Shown: positions 1 to 9,700 of the stretch, piece after piece
How the letters are laid out: every line of letters starts with the position of its first letter
Position numbering within the stretch: position 1 is the stretch's first letter
Assembly: GCF_963973895.1 (NCBI RefSeq)
Contig: NZ_CAXBBF010000002.1
Direction: 5' to 3' (one strand)
DNA from: Porticoccus sp950063125
GTDB taxonomy: Bacteria; Pseudomonadota; Gammaproteobacteria; Pseudomonadales; Porticoccaceae
Length of the DNA: 64,000 bases
The notes under the pieces: generated by a model
The model's input: the letters and a program-made list of their open reading frames with translations, nothing else
The model's database searches: none
Told to the model about the DNA's origin: nothing
Translations under genes and position numbers: made by a program

Positions 1-1
1 G

Positions 2-151
2 GACAGCACCCGAACATCCATCGAGGAGCAGCGTTCAACGGCATGGATGACCTATGAATCCCTGCCGGACTTCCTTGATCCAACCGATCATAACCGTACG
101 GTCGAAGGTCATCCGGGATCCATCCGCGCAGTCTTTGTCGCGGAAAGCTGA
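2..151 (+). CDS. 3' end of an unidentified gene (partial)
   Basis: Reading from base 2 gives 49 uninterrupted codons ending in TGA at 149-151, with the start lying off the left edge. The peptide is acidic and ordinary-looking (it contains WMTYESLPDF and HPGSIRAVFV). It ends 20 bases before the converging flavodoxin stop, as expected of a real gene tail. I do not recognise the family from this fragment and assign no function. The call rests on open frame, plausible composition and convergent spacing. Confidence 0.45.
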   Translation, partial: DSTRTSIEEQRSTAWMTYESLPDFLDPTDHNRTVEGHPGSIRAVFVAES

Positions 152-171
152 GGTCATTTCCCGATTAGCAA

Positions 172-714
172 CTAATCGTCCAGCTCGACCACTGGCGTCG
201 CCAGACCAAACTCGTCGTGTATTTGCCGACACCAGCGATTGAGTCGTTCGGCGCTGAGGGCTGGCTGCTGGTCTTCATCGATACCCAGACCAACAAACAG
301 GGCCTGTCCGGGGACCCTGGCTTTTGAAGCGTCAAATTCATAGCCCACCGTGGGCCAGTGACCGACCACTCGATCTGCTGTTTTTACCACCACATCGTGC
401 AGCATACCCATGGCATCGAGAAAAAAATCCCCATAACCGAACTGGTCTCCCAGGCCGATAAACGCGACCGTCTTGCCAGAAAAATCAATGGCTTCCAGAT
501 CGTCCCAGAAGTCTTCCCAGTCCGACTGGATCTGACCGAAATCCCAGGTGGGAATACCCAGGATCAATTTGTCATAGGGCAGAAATTCCAGCTGGGTAAC
601 ATCGCCGATATCGTGAACATCCACCACCTCATCCCCCAGACGAGAGACAACCCGGTGGGCAATGGATTCGGTATTTCCCTCGTCGCTGCCATAGAACAAA
701 CCGATTTTCGTCAC
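172..714 (-). CDS. Long-chain flavodoxin
   Basis: FMN-binding electron carrier of the cytoplasm, 180 aa, the usual length of long-chain (Azotobacter/cyanobacterial-type) flavodoxins. Seen in sequence: the phosphate-binding loop near the N-terminus (GLFYGSDEGNTE), an FMN-flanking tryptophan loop (IPTWDFG), the GLGDQFGYGDFF segment of the second flavin loop, and the long-chain C-terminal block (GYEFDASKA...FVGLGID). I take the GTG at 714 as start because an AGAGG ribosome site lies about 5 bases upstream; the frame stays open to 837, but that extra stretch does not resemble flavodoxin. The stop codon lies inside a small palindrome (163-177, GATTAG-CAA-CTAATC) shared with the converging gene end. 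The redox partner is not shown by the context. Confidence 0.93.
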   Translation of the reverse strand: MTKIGLFYGSDEGNTESIAHRVVSRLGDEVVDVHDIGDVTQLEFLPYDKLILGIPTWDFGQIQSDWEDFWDDLEAIDFSGKTVAFIGLGDQFGYGDFFLDAMGMLHDVVVKTADRVVGHWPTVGYEFDASKARVPGQALFVGLGIDEDQQPALSAERLNRWCRQIHDEFGLATPVVELDD

Positions 715-880
715 TGTAACCTCTGAATAACCGTGATAAAAACTGCGCGGATTCTCCCAGCTCCCGGAGAATGCTGCAACCACCGGCAGGTATTTACGAA
801 GCCGGTTCGGGGCAGGTCGGGCACCTCCAGTTTTCAAGTACTTGCTGTTTTTTCAGTGCTGTTTATTTTTGCAAGGCTGC

Positions 881-1996
881 TTATTTTTTAAGTGCTTCAA
901 AGGCATCGGTAAAATCGTAGCCGAGGGAGTCGGCTACCGCTTTATGGGTCACGCGACCACAGTGGATGTTCAGTCCATTGCGCAGATTGGCATTGGTCAG
1001 CAACGCACGCACAGGATTGTCTGCCAGCTGCAAAACAAACGGCAGGGTCACATTGTTCAGGGCCTGGGTGGCCGTGCGGGCAACGCCGCCCGGCATGTTG
1101 GCGACACAGTAGTGGATCACGCCATCAACCACATAGGTGGGGTCCTGATGGGAAGTGGGCCGGGAGGTGGCAAAACAGCCACCCTGGTCAATGGCCACGT
1201 CCACCACCACCGCGCCGGGTTTCATCCGGCCGACCATCTCACGGGTCACCAGTTGGGGAGCCGATGCACCGGGCAAAAGCACGGCACCAATCACCAGATC
1301 GGCCTCCGGCAGGTAATTCTCAATGGCCGCCGCCGTGGCATAAACGCAGCGAATCGACGCCGGAAACATCCGGTCCAGTTCACGCAACCGATCCACAGAG
1401 CGGTCCATGATCGTCACATCGGCACCGATGCCCAGCGCCACACCGGCCGCATTGCTGCCCACCACTCCGCCGCCGAGAATCAATACCCTGGCTGGCGCTA
1501 CACCGGGGACACCGCCCAGCAATACGCCTCGGCCACCCTGCGCTTTCTCCAGATGATGGGCACCCGCCTGCACGGCCATTCTACCGGCCACTTCAGACAT
1601 CGGTGCCAGCAGCGGCAAATGCCCGCGATCGTCGGTGACGGTTTCGTAGGCCATGGCAATGGCGCCGGATTTCAGCAACAGCGAGGTCTGGTCGGGATCG
1701 GCCGCCAGGTGCAGGTAGGTGAACACTAGCTGTCCGGCCTTCAGCATCTGGCACTCATCCGGCTGGGGCTCCTTGATTTTGACAATCATATCCGCCCGGT
1801 CAAACACTTCCGCCGCCGTAGGCGCAATCTCCGCGCCCGCACGACGGAAATGCTCATCACTGAAATCAATAGCCGAACCGGCATTCTGCTCGACCAGCAC
1901 CTGGTGCCCTGCCGATACCAGTTCCTGCACGGAATCCGGCGTCAGACCGACCCGGTATTCATGGTTTTTGACCTCTTTCGGCACCCCTATCTGCAT
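881..1996 (-). CDS. ald: Alanine dehydrogenase
   Basis: NAD-dependent enzyme interconverting L-alanine with pyruvate and ammonia, 371 aa, the standard family length. Visible features: the N-terminal MQIGVPKE block, the substrate-binding lysine in MIVKIKEP, the catalytic histidine in FTYLHLAAD, the Rossmann loop LGGGVVGSNAA, and the C-terminal YCVANMPGGVARTAT signature. The ATG at 1996 is preferred over the adjacent GTG at 1999 because a GGAG site sits six bases upstream. It is on the same strand as the flavodoxin gene but 166 bases away; a weak hairpin (751-772, ATTCTCC/GGAGAAT) in that gap could end the transcript. The gene is divergent from tamA. Role: alanine use as carbon and nitrogen source or redox balancing. 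Confidence 0.97.
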   Translation of the reverse strand: MQIGVPKEVKNHEYRVGLTPDSVQELVSAGHQVLVEQNAGSAIDFSDEHFRRAGAEIAPTAAEVFDRADMIVKIKEPQPDECQMLKAGQLVFTYLHLAADPDQTSLLLKSGAIAMAYETVTDDRGHLPLLAPMSEVAGRMAVQAGAHHLEKAQGGRGVLLGGVPGVAPARVLILGGGVVGSNAAGVALGIGADVTIMDRSVDRLRELDRMFPASIRCVYATAAAIENYLPEADLVIGAVLLPGASAPQLVTREMVGRMKPGAVVVDVAIDQGGCFATSRPTSHQDPTYVVDGVIHYCVANMPGGVARTATQALNNVTLPFVLQLADNPVRALLTNANLRNGLNIHCGRVTHKAVADSLGYDFTDAFEALKK

Positions 1997-2178
1997 CACG
2001 ATCTCCGCTTATTATTCGATGGTATTCTGTTAGGGCCATCCACGAGCAACCGGCCAAACCCGACAACACAGCATGCTCTGTGACAGTATCGGGCGCAACG
2101 GCAATACAACCCGTGTATCATCACTTTAGCCTGTTTGATTGCCCGCTTCATGCAACATTGACAACCGGATTCTAGCCA

Positions 2179-3981
2179 TTGCCCATCCCATTCTGCCAAC
2201 CAGTCTGCCCGGCACCCCACCAGAAGGCGGGCGTCCCGGGGTTGCGAAGCCTGATCCTGCTAGTGGGCAGATTATTGATATTGGTGTGGCTGGCCAACGC
2301 GCCGGCGGTTATGGCACAGGCCCAGCCCAGTGTCGTTATTTCCGGTGAGGTTTCCGCCGCCGTCAGGAAAAATATTCTCCAGCATCTGGGGCTGGGCAGC
2401 GAGCACTGTCAAATCAGTGATCGGCGTCGCGCTGTGCTGCTCGACGGTGCTGACGAAAAAATCCGCTCGGCACTGCAGGCACTGGGTTACTACCATGCCA
2501 GCTGGCGTTCTGCACTTTCCAGTAACGACCAGTGCTGGACAATAACGATTGAGTTAACACCGGGCACAGCCACCACCCTGGACCGGGTACAGGTAGAGAT
2601 TGACGGGGACGCCCGGAACGACCCGGCATTTGCCCGGTTACTGGAGACGTCGCTGCCAAAAACCGGTGAGCAATTGAATCACGACCACTACGAAACCTTG
2701 AAACAGTCCCTGCAAAAACTGGCGCAACAGCGCGGTTATGCTGAAAGTCGTTTTACCCGACAGCAATTACAGGTCGGCCTCGAAAGGCAGCGTGCCGATA
2801 TACTGCTCAGCTTCAATAGCGGTCCCCGCTATCATTTTGGGTCCGTAAATTTCGAACAGGCGGTTTTTGATGATGCTTTTCTGGCGCAGTTTCTGCCTTT
2901 TTCTGCCACCACCCCTTTTCACGCATCCCTGCTCAGCCAGTTTCAACAATCACTGCTCAACAGCCGTTACTTTGACCAGGTCATCGTCACGCAGCAAACA
3001 CCCGACCGCGAAAAGCAACAGATTCCCGTCCAGGTGGTGCTCACCCCCGGGCCCCGCTACAGCACCTCGCTGGGGGTAGGAATTGCCACGGATACCGGCC
3101 CCAGGGGCAGCGTCGGCTTCCGAAACAATCGAGCCAACCAAAAGGGGCACCGCTATGGGGCCGACGCTCAGTTGTCGAGGGTCAAATCCACCGTCAGCCT
3201 GGAATATCAGATCCCCCTGCAACAACCGGATACTGAATTTGTCACTTTCAAAACCGGCTGGGAAGAAGAAGACACCGATAGCGCCAACAGCGAAACCTGG
3301 TTTGTCGGCGCCGCCCACAGCCGCAGTCTGGACAACGGCTGGATCAGAACCCTCGACCTGGTTTATCAGGTGGAATCCTTCAAAGTGGGAAGTGACCGGA
3401 ACAGCACGGAACTGGTGGTACCCGGCATCGGCTGGCAGAAAACCCGCGCAGACAACCCGGCCTACCCCTACACTGGCTGGCGTACCCGTTTTAGCCTGCG
3501 GGGAGCCGCCGAGTCCCTTGGCTCAGACCTGTCTTTCCTGCAATTGCAGGGGAGTGGCAAATATATCCTACCGCTGCTCGGCGGCCGGGTATTGGGGCGG
3601 CTGGAGGGCGGTCTGAGCCTGATGAGCAATTTTGAGGAGATGCCCTCCTCATTCCGGTTTTTTGCCGGTGGCGACAACAGTGTCCGCGGCTATGACTACG
3701 AGGAATTGGGGCCGATGAACGACCGGGACGAGGTGGTCGGTGGGCGGCATTTGTTGACCGCCTCTCTGGAATACGACTACCCGGTTTACAAGGATTATGC
3801 CCTCGCCGTTTTTTACGATGTGGGCAATGCCTTTGACAACAGCAGCTTTACCCTGAAAAGAAGCTTTGGTGTCGGATTGCGCTGGCGCTCACCACTGGGA
3901 CCCATCAGGCTGGATCTGGCCTTTCCCGACACATCAGAACAAGCGTTCCGGATTCACCTTTCCATGGGGCCGGACCTGTGA
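2179..3981 (+). CDS. tamA: TamA-like Omp85 translocation and assembly module protein
   Basis: Outer-membrane Omp85-family protein that works with TamB in moving autotransporters and/or lipids to the outer membrane. 600 aa versus 577 in E. coli. The N-terminus has a hydrophobic signal segment (about residues 21-45, ending AVMAQAQ), then POTRA-type domains (about 50-290), then a 16-stranded barrel domain ending in a typical beta-signal region (SPLGPIRLDLAFP...). Family marks include FRFFAGGDNSVRGYDYEELGP, equivalent to the RGY lid-lock motif of Omp85 proteins. The first ATG gives an N-terminus longer than usual before the hydrophobic core, so a later start (for example a TTG near 2240) is possible. 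It overlaps tamB by four bases (GTGA), so the two are translationally coupled. Confidence 0.93.
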   Translation: MPIPFCQPVCPAPHQKAGVPGLRSLILLVGRLLILVWLANAPAVMAQAQPSVVISGEVSAAVRKNILQHLGLGSEHCQISDRRRAVLLDGADEKIRSALQALGYYHASWRSALSSNDQCWTITIELTPGTATTLDRVQVEIDGDARNDPAFARLLETSLPKTGEQLNHDHYETLKQSLQKLAQQRGYAESRFTRQQLQVGLERQRADILLSFNSGPRYHFGSVNFEQAVFDDAFLAQFLPFSATTPFHASLLSQFQQSLLNSRYFDQVIVTQQTPDREKQQIPVQVVLTPGPRYSTSLGVGIATDTGPRGSVGFRNNRANQKGHRYGADAQLSRVKSTVSLEYQIPLQQPDTEFVTFKTGWEEEDTDSANSETWFVGAAHSRSLDNGWIRTLDLVYQVESFKVGSDRNSTELVVPGIGWQKTRADNPAYPYTGWRTRFSLRGAAESLGSDLSFLQLQGSGKYILPLLGGRVLGRLEGGLSLMSNFEEMPSSFRFFAGGDNSVRGYDYEELGPMNDRDEVVGGRHLLTASLEYDYPVYKDYALAVFYDVGNAFDNSSFTLKRSFGVGLRWRSPLGPIRLDLAFPDTSEQAFRIHLSMGPDL

Positions 3982-6900
3982 AGCGCCGTTCAATGTACCG
4001 TGGCGCCCTGCTGCTGTCAGTATTACTGGTAGTGATACTCGGCACACTGCTGGCTACGGGCTACCTTTTAATCGCAACCCGCACCGGCAGCCACTGGCTG
4101 CTGGAAAAGGCAGCGGCATCTGCCACTGACACTGAAATTCACTGGCAGACCAGCCACGGCACTTTACTGGAAGGCCTCACTTTTCAGAGGCTGTCTGTCC
4201 GGCGGGCCGACCTGCTGATCACTGCCACCTCTGTCACGGGGCAATGGCAGTTACTCGGTCTACTGGGTGGTCAGCTGCCTATCCAGATCCTTGAATTTAC
4301 CGATCTGCAAATCCATGTGGAGCCCAACACCGCGAATAGCCCATCAGAGTTTATCTGGCCCAGCCTGAACACTGTCTTGCCGGTAACGCTGGAACGCCTC
4401 ACTATCGACCAGCTTCGTTACCGCAACGGCACGGATTCCCTGACACTGGAAAAAATCTCCGCCGCCGGCAGCATCAATCTGCTCGGCATTGAAGTACGGG
4501 AACTGATCCTTCGCCAGCCAGGACAACAGCTGGCCCTGCGGGGCAGCATCAGGGCGAAACCACCCTACCGGCTCAATATCGCACTCCAGTGGCACAGCGA
4601 ATTCCAGCAAAACCACTTCGAGGGCAAGGCCAGACTGGGCGGTAACCTGGCCACTATGACCATTGAACACCAACTGGCAGCGCCCTTCAGCCTCGCCACC
4701 AGCGGGACCCTGATCAGTGGCGCTGATTGGGACCGGGGAACATTGAACCCACTGGCCATCTCGGTGAATCTGGTCAATGACTGGACCATCGACAACCGGA
4801 CTGTCTGGCCAGACCTGCCCGCCATCAGCTCACTTGGGCAATTGAGGCTCGCTGGTTCACTGGATAACTATCAGTTGCAGGGCGCATTTGATCTAACCAC
4901 GCAATCCCCATCGACATTACCCACACAACAGGTTGCCGTTGACCTCCGGGGCGATCGTCAGGGCCTGCATCTCGAACACATCGATCTGCAATCCGAAGCC
5001 GGCAAACTCGGTATTCAGGGAGACGTGGCCTGGCAAACAACACCCAACTGGCAACTGGCTGTAAACCTCGCCGAGGTTGATCCCGGCTATTTTCTGGACC
5101 AAAAGCTGTCAGGCAAGCTGGCGGGCATGCTCTCCACCACCGGCAGCTATACGGATCAGGGCCTGTCGGTAGACGCGGAAATAGACCAGTTGACAGGCTC
5201 CCTTAACAGTTACCCGGTGACCCTGAGCGGTCAACTGGCATCCCGACAGGGCGTGTTTTCCAGCCGTGGCTTTACCGCCCGGATCGGAGATAATCACCTG
5301 CTAGTGAAGGGGGAATGGGGCGGCCAAACCCCACTCAACTGGCAGCTGACTGCCAATAATCTGGCGGAGCTCTATCCCGGCCTCTCCGGCAAACTGGTCT
5401 CCACGGGCACGGTTTCCAGTCGGGGAGGCCCCCTCTCACCAGATCACTTACCTGTAATTCAGGGTAACGCCCGTGCCGAAGAACTGGCTTTTGACGGGCA
5501 CAGCATTCGCTCGCTGAACCTGCGTCTCAACATCGACAAAGAGGGTCAGCAGTATATAGACCTGGCGCTGTCGGGTTCACTGGCCGGCGACCAACAGCGG
5601 GATACCGACCTGCAACTCAAGGCCAGAGGACGACCCGAAAAGCATCATTACCAGCTTTCGGCAACGCAGCAGGACCTGACATTGACCTTGCAGGGTAGCG
5701 GTCACTGGCAACAGGGCGAATGGCAGACCCGAATTTCGGACAGCAAAATCGGCGCCCCGCTGATTGGTAACTGGCAGTTGGATAACGGCGTCGAAGGCCG
5801 GATTTCAGAGCACGGTGCCGAGCTTAAGGCGCACTGCTGGAAACAGCTCGACAGGGCTGCCTGCGGTCATCTGACATGGCATCAAAAAACCGGTATCAAG
5901 ACCACAGCCACCCTCCACCACCTACCTCTGCAATGGTTACAACCCTGGCTACCGGGCAACAGCGCTCTCACTGGCGAAATCAATGGCGACCTCAAACTTG
6001 CGGGCTGGGATGAAACGCTGGTCGGGCAATTGTCCCTCAGTACCGCAGCGGCCCGATTCACCGTTGACGACAGGGCCAAAAAACGGCGACAGGTCATCCT
6101 GGACAATACCGACCTTGACATCCGCCTTGCAGAACAACGACTGGAACTCACCGGAAACACCGAATTTACCGATACCGGCAACGCCCGGATCCAGCTCCAC
6201 TGGCCGATGGCAGAGGCGGATCGGGCTATTGGCGGCAGCCTCCACCTCCAGCTGGACAAACTGGATTGGCTGAATCCCTTTGTAACGTCTGTCGACGAAT
6301 TGCAGGGTCGCGCCGATGCGCTCATCAGGCTTGCCGGTACGGCCGACCACCCGTCGCTGTCCGGGCATGTTCAGCTGAACGCTCTCTCCGCCTATGTTCC
6401 ACAACTCGGCATTAATCTGACCAACGGCGACCTGCGACTGGAGCATCGCGACCGGTCCAGCTGGCAACTGGACGGCAAAGTGGATTCCGGGGAGGGGTCA
6501 CTGGCGATGAATGGCCTACTGCAGGTCAACCGACCCGACGACTGGCACGGTGAACTGTTTCTGACCGGGGTGGGAATAAAGACGGTTGACCTGGAGACCA
6601 TCAAGGCCAGCCTCACCCCGACCCTGAAAATAGTGGCGACTCCGGAGCAACTGCACATCACCGGCAAGATTCAGATCCCCGATGCCGAGATTGCGCTCAA
6701 GGAAATGCCCGCCAGTGCTGTTACCGTCTCAGAAGATGCACTGATTATTGACCAGACCATACCAGTAGAAAAAAAACGCTCCCCGCTTAACCTGTTAGCG
6801 GATGTCACCCTTGAGCTGGGAGACAATATCCAATTCAGCGGTTTTGGCATCCACGGACAGATCACGGGAAAACTCCGTCTCAGCGAAAAACCAACCCAAC

Positions 6901-7493
6901 CCGTGCGAGCGGAAGGTATTCTGCAAGTTGTCGATGGTGTCTACCGAACCTACGGACAGGCACTGGCGATTGACTCCGGCAGGCTGGTTTTTCAGGGGGC
7001 ACCTGACAATCCACTGATTCATGCCCGCGCTTCCCGAACAGTGGGCGATACACTGGTCGGTATTCAGATTGATGGTGTGCCGGGCGCATTGACCAGCGAC
7101 CTGTTTTCCAGCCCCACCCTGCCACAGACGGAGATCCTGGCCATGCTGATCACGGGCAAATCCCTGGCGGGAACCACCCAGACAGAGGGGTCGACCCTGA
7201 TCAACGCCGCTGCCTCACTGGGCTTCAGTCAGAGCGATGCATTGACCGGACAATTGCAACGGCAACTCGGACTCGACGTGCTGTCGGTCTCCAGCGACGG
7301 CGGCCTCGAAGAGAGTGCCGTCACTTTTGGCAAATACCTGACACCGAGGCTCTACGCCAGCTATATTCAAAATATTCTCTCGCCCAATGCCGGTTTACTG
7401 CTCGAATACTCGGTCTCCAAAAAATTCAAGATCCGGGCTGAATCCGGTGAAACGCAGAGCATGGATATCCTCTGGCGGATCGAACGGCCCTGA
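3978..7493 (+). CDS. tamB: TamB-like translocation and assembly module protein (DUF490)
   Basis: Large inner-membrane-anchored periplasmic protein, 1171 aa (E. coli TamB is about 1259). An N-terminal signal anchor (about residues 8-30, LLLSVLLVVILGTLL) is followed by roughly 1000 residues of repetitive, beta-strand-rich sequence with an AsmA/VPS13-like groove character. The C-terminal DUF490 domain is the best conserved part (EILAMLITGKSLAG..., SPNAGLLLEYSVSKKFKIRAE). The GTG start overlaps the tamA stop. TamB bridges the inner membrane to TamA and belongs to the AsmA-like group implicated in phospholipid transport. No disruption is seen. Confidence 0.95.
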   Translation: MKRRSMYRGALLLSVLLVVILGTLLATGYLLIATRTGSHWLLEKAAASATDTEIHWQTSHGTLLEGLTFQRLSVRRADLLITATSVTGQWQLLGLLGGQLPIQILEFTDLQIHVEPNTANSPSEFIWPSLNTVLPVTLERLTIDQLRYRNGTDSLTLEKISAAGSINLLGIEVRELILRQPGQQLALRGSIRAKPPYRLNIALQWHSEFQQNHFEGKARLGGNLATMTIEHQLAAPFSLATSGTLISGADWDRGTLNPLAISVNLVNDWTIDNRTVWPDLPAISSLGQLRLAGSLDNYQLQGAFDLTTQSPSTLPTQQVAVDLRGDRQGLHLEHIDLQSEAGKLGIQGDVAWQTTPNWQLAVNLAEVDPGYFLDQKLSGKLAGMLSTTGSYTDQGLSVDAEIDQLTGSLNSYPVTLSGQLASRQGVFSSRGFTARIGDNHLLVKGEWGGQTPLNWQLTANNLAELYPGLSGKLVSTGTVSSRGGPLSPDHLPVIQGNARAEELAFDGHSIRSLNLRLNIDKEGQQYIDLALSGSLAGDQQRDTDLQLKARGRPEKHHYQLSATQQDLTLTLQGSGHWQQGEWQTRISDSKIGAPLIGNWQLDNGVEGRISEHGAELKAHCWKQLDRAACGHLTWHQKTGIKTTATLHHLPLQWLQPWLPGNSALTGEINGDLKLAGWDETLVGQLSLSTAAARFTVDDRAKKRRQVILDNTDLDIRLAEQRLELTGNTEFTDTGNARIQLHWPMAEADRAIGGSLHLQLDKLDWLNPFVTSVDELQGRADALIRLAGTADHPSLSGHVQLNALSAYVPQLGINLTNGDLRLEHRDRSSWQLDGKVDSGEGSLAMNGLLQVNRPDDWHGELFLTGVGIKTVDLETIKASLTPTLKIVATPEQLHITGKIQIPDAEIALKEMPASAVTVSEDALIIDQTIPVEKKRSPLNLLADVTLELGDNIQFSGFGIHGQITGKLRLSEKPTQPVRAEGILQVVDGVYRTYGQALAIDSGRLVFQGAPDNPLIHARASRTVGDTLVGIQIDGVPGALTSDLFSSPTLPQTEILAMLITGKSLAGTTQTEGSTLINAAASLGFSQSDALTGQLQRQLGLDVLSVSSDGGLEESAVTFGKYLTPRLYASYIQNILSPNAGLLLEYSVSKKFKIRAESGETQSMDILWRIERP

Positions 7494-7568
7494 CCTTCCA
7501 GGATGCTGGCCCCTCCCTGCGCCATGTGCGACAGTATCTCCCTGAACCTTAAAAAGTGATTACCCGTC

Positions 7569-9005
7569 ATGCCAAATCACAACCTTCTGAGTTCTACCGT
7601 CAAGGCTCTCCAGCCCCGCTCACTTAAATATTTAAGCACGTCCCTGCAGGGGTTGATCCGGGGAAAACTGTGGCTCCAGGTGCTGGTTGCTATGTTTCTC
7701 GGCATTGTCGTCGGCATTTTGATGGGCCCAAGCATCGGTTGGGTATCACCCGCCGATGCTGCCACCATCAGCGACTGGCTGGCACTGCCGGGTAAACTTT
7801 TTCTCGCCCTGATTCAGATGATTGTCATTCCCCTGGTTTTTGCCTCTATCATTCGGGGGCTGGCGGCCACAGAGGATCTGGAGCAGCTCAAGAAAACCGG
7901 TTTTAGAGTGGTCCTGTATTTTATCTTCACCACGGCCATCGCCATCGTGATTGGCATCACCATCGCCAACCTGATCAAACCGGGGCAATACATCGACCAG
8001 CAGGCACTGCAACTCGCTTCGCTGGTCGAGACAATCCCGACGGCAGAAGCGTCCGGCAGCCCCGTACTCAATGAGCTGCCGCAAAAAATCGTCACGCTGC
8101 TGCCCTCTAATCCGCTCTCCGCGATGGTGGAAAGCAATATGTTGGAAGTGGTCATTTTTGCCATGATCATGGGTGTGGCACTGGTGATGATGACACCACT
8201 GCAGGCCAAGCCACTGCTCGATTTGATGGGCTCCCTCCAGGAAGTCTGCATGACTGTCGTCCGCTGGGCCATGCTGTTGGCACCGATCGCCGTGTTCGGG
8301 TTGATACTACAGCTGACCGCCAAGCTCGGCATCGATGCCCTGCTGGGCATGGCAGTCTATGTCCTGACAGTACTACTGGGACTGTTGCTGTTACTGGGTT
8401 TGTACTTGCTGATTATTCTGATCGTGGCAAGGCGACACCCGCTGGCCTTTCTCAACGACATCAAGGAGGTGCTGTTGCTGGCCTTCTCCACCTCCAGTTC
8501 CGCAGCCGTGATGCCGCTATCCATCAAGGTGGCCGAAGAAAAACTCGGTGTCAGGCCCTCCATATCGCAGTTCGTGATCCCGCTGGGCGCCACCATCAAC
8601 ATGAACGGCACGGCGCTCTATCAGGGTGTGGCCGCCATGTTTCTCGCACAGGTATTCGGCATCGATATCGGGCTTGGCGGCATGGTCTTGATCGTGATCA
8701 CTGCGGTTGGCGCCTCGATCGGCTCACCGGCAACCCCGGGAGTGGGCATTGTCATACTCGCCATGGTGCTCGACAGTGTCGGCATACCGGCTGCGGGTAT
8801 CGCGCTGATCATGGGGGTTGACCGGATACTCGACATGTGTCGCACAGCCATCAATGTCAGCGGGGACCTGGTCACCGCAAAGCTGATGGACAGCTGGGTC
8901 GGGAGCAGCCTCAGTCACCATGAGGAGCAGCTTGCAGAGCAGCAGAGAGAGCAGATCCGCCAACGGACCGGGGAAGATGTTCTTACCACAACAGGTAACC
9001 CGTAG
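7569..9005 (+). CDS. Dicarboxylate/amino acid:cation symporter (DAACS family)
   Basis: Inner-membrane secondary transporter of the GltP/DctA/Glt-Ph family, 478 aa. Sequence marks: the serine-rich hairpin AFSTSSSAAVMPLS, the TM7 cation/substrate motif NMNGTALYQGVAAMFLA, the second hairpin GASIGSPATPGVGIV, and the TM8 signature GVDRILDMCRTAINVSGD, whose aspartate and asparagine contact substrate. Eight hydrophobic helices can be followed. The hydrophilic C-terminal tail (about 45 residues, glutamine/glutamate-rich) is family-typical. The substrate cannot be fixed from sequence: C4-dicarboxylates, glutamate/aspartate or neutral amino acids are all possible. An NtrB/NtrC-like pair lies 700 bases away, recalling DctBD control of dctA, but I find no well-spaced -24/-12 site upstream. 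Confidence 0.93.
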   Translation: MPNHNLLSSTVKALQPRSLKYLSTSLQGLIRGKLWLQVLVAMFLGIVVGILMGPSIGWVSPADAATISDWLALPGKLFLALIQMIVIPLVFASIIRGLAATEDLEQLKKTGFRVVLYFIFTTAIAIVIGITIANLIKPGQYIDQQALQLASLVETIPTAEASGSPVLNELPQKIVTLLPSNPLSAMVESNMLEVVIFAMIMGVALVMMTPLQAKPLLDLMGSLQEVCMTVVRWAMLLAPIAVFGLILQLTAKLGIDALLGMAVYVLTVLLGLLLLLGLYLLIILIVARRHPLAFLNDIKEVLLLAFSTSSSAAVMPLSIKVAEEKLGVRPSISQFVIPLGATINMNGTALYQGVAAMFLAQVFGIDIGLGGMVLIVITAVGASIGSPATPGVGIVILAMVLDSVGIPAAGIALIMGVDRILDMCRTAINVSGDLVTAKLMDSWVGSSLSHHEEQLAEQQREQIRQRTGEDVLTTTGNP

Positions 9006-9047
9006 GGAGAATAACCCTACTGCCAACGAGCCCCATTCTGCATACAC

Positions 9048-9085
9048 AAAAAAACCCCGACGTATGACTGGGAGTATCGTCGGGG
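9048..9085 (-). terminator. Rho-independent terminator after the DUF4168 gene
   Basis: On the minus strand, stem CCCCGACG/CGTCGGGG (9055-9062 with 9078-9085) around a 15-base loop is followed by seven T residues (9048-9054). The orientation fits the minus-strand gene ending at 9150. It may also catch read-through from the converging symporter gene. Confidence 0.85.
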
Positions 9086-9149
9086 CCTTGGCAACTAACT
9101 GTCCATAGTATTGGGCCGGCTGGAGCCGGCCCATAGTGAGTGTCGTCCG

Positions 9150-9533
9150 TTACAGGGACTGAAGCTTTTTCTCTACTTTTTCCCTCAGCGCCGGATCCTG
9201 ATCCATCCGGCTCGCCAGCGCATTGTAGTCCTGTACGGAAATACCACTGGCCTCCACGGCTGTGACCATTTCTTCCTGCGCTTTCATCTGCAGTTCACGG
9301 GCCTTGTCGTTGTCCTCTACTCCCTGGAGCTGTTCCGAAAACTTCTGCTGAATGACCTGTACCTCACCCATTGCCTCGGCAAAACTGGTGACGGTGGCAT
9401 CATCGGCAGGCTGCGCTGCAGCAGCACTCTGCGGCGGCTGGCCGTAACCCTGTGGGTCCTGGGCCATTGCAGCCGGGGCAGATAAAAGCAGGGCCGAAAA
9501 CAATGTGGTGGTCGCGATCTGTTTGAAAGTCAT
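9150..9533 (-). CDS. DUF4168 domain secreted protein
   Basis: Small exported protein, 127 aa. The N-terminus is a clear signal peptide (basic MTFKQ, hydrophobic LFSALLLSAPAAMA, cut after about residue 24), followed by a Q/A-rich linker and a helical region (about 45-127) of DUF4168 type (FAEAMGEVQVIQQKF... DYNALASRMDQDPALREKVEKK). Its function is unknown; members are periplasmic helical proteins of bacteria and cyanobacteria. It is a single-gene unit with its own terminator downstream, separated from the response-regulator gene by 167 bases on the same strand. Confidence 0.85.
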   Translation of the reverse strand: MTFKQIATTTLFSALLLSAPAAMAQDPQGYGQPPQSAAAAQPADDATVTSFAEAMGEVQVIQQKFSEQLQGVEDNDKARELQMKAQEEMVTAVEASGISVQDYNALASRMDQDPALREKVEKKLQSL

Positions 9534-9700
9534 AGTGCCTCCTTGTCAGGCTTGTTGATTTCACAAATCCTTCAGCAACCACCATGCCAAGTAGCAAAAG
9601 TACCGCTAGTCGCGGTTTTCAGGTACATCGGTGTGTTATTGGGCCACCACTCAAGCGTGTCAATATGGCACATGTGACATTACAACAGGGTCAATCCTGC

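Noticed and set aside
842..1729. 295-codon plus-strand frame
   Set aside because: Antisense of alanine dehydrogenase, rich in H, Q, G and R, with no domain.
7511..7530. TGGC...TGC string upstream of the symporter gene
   Set aside because: GG and GC are 9 rather than 10 bases apart and the -12 box is poor, so control by the adjacent sigma-54 pair is left unproven.
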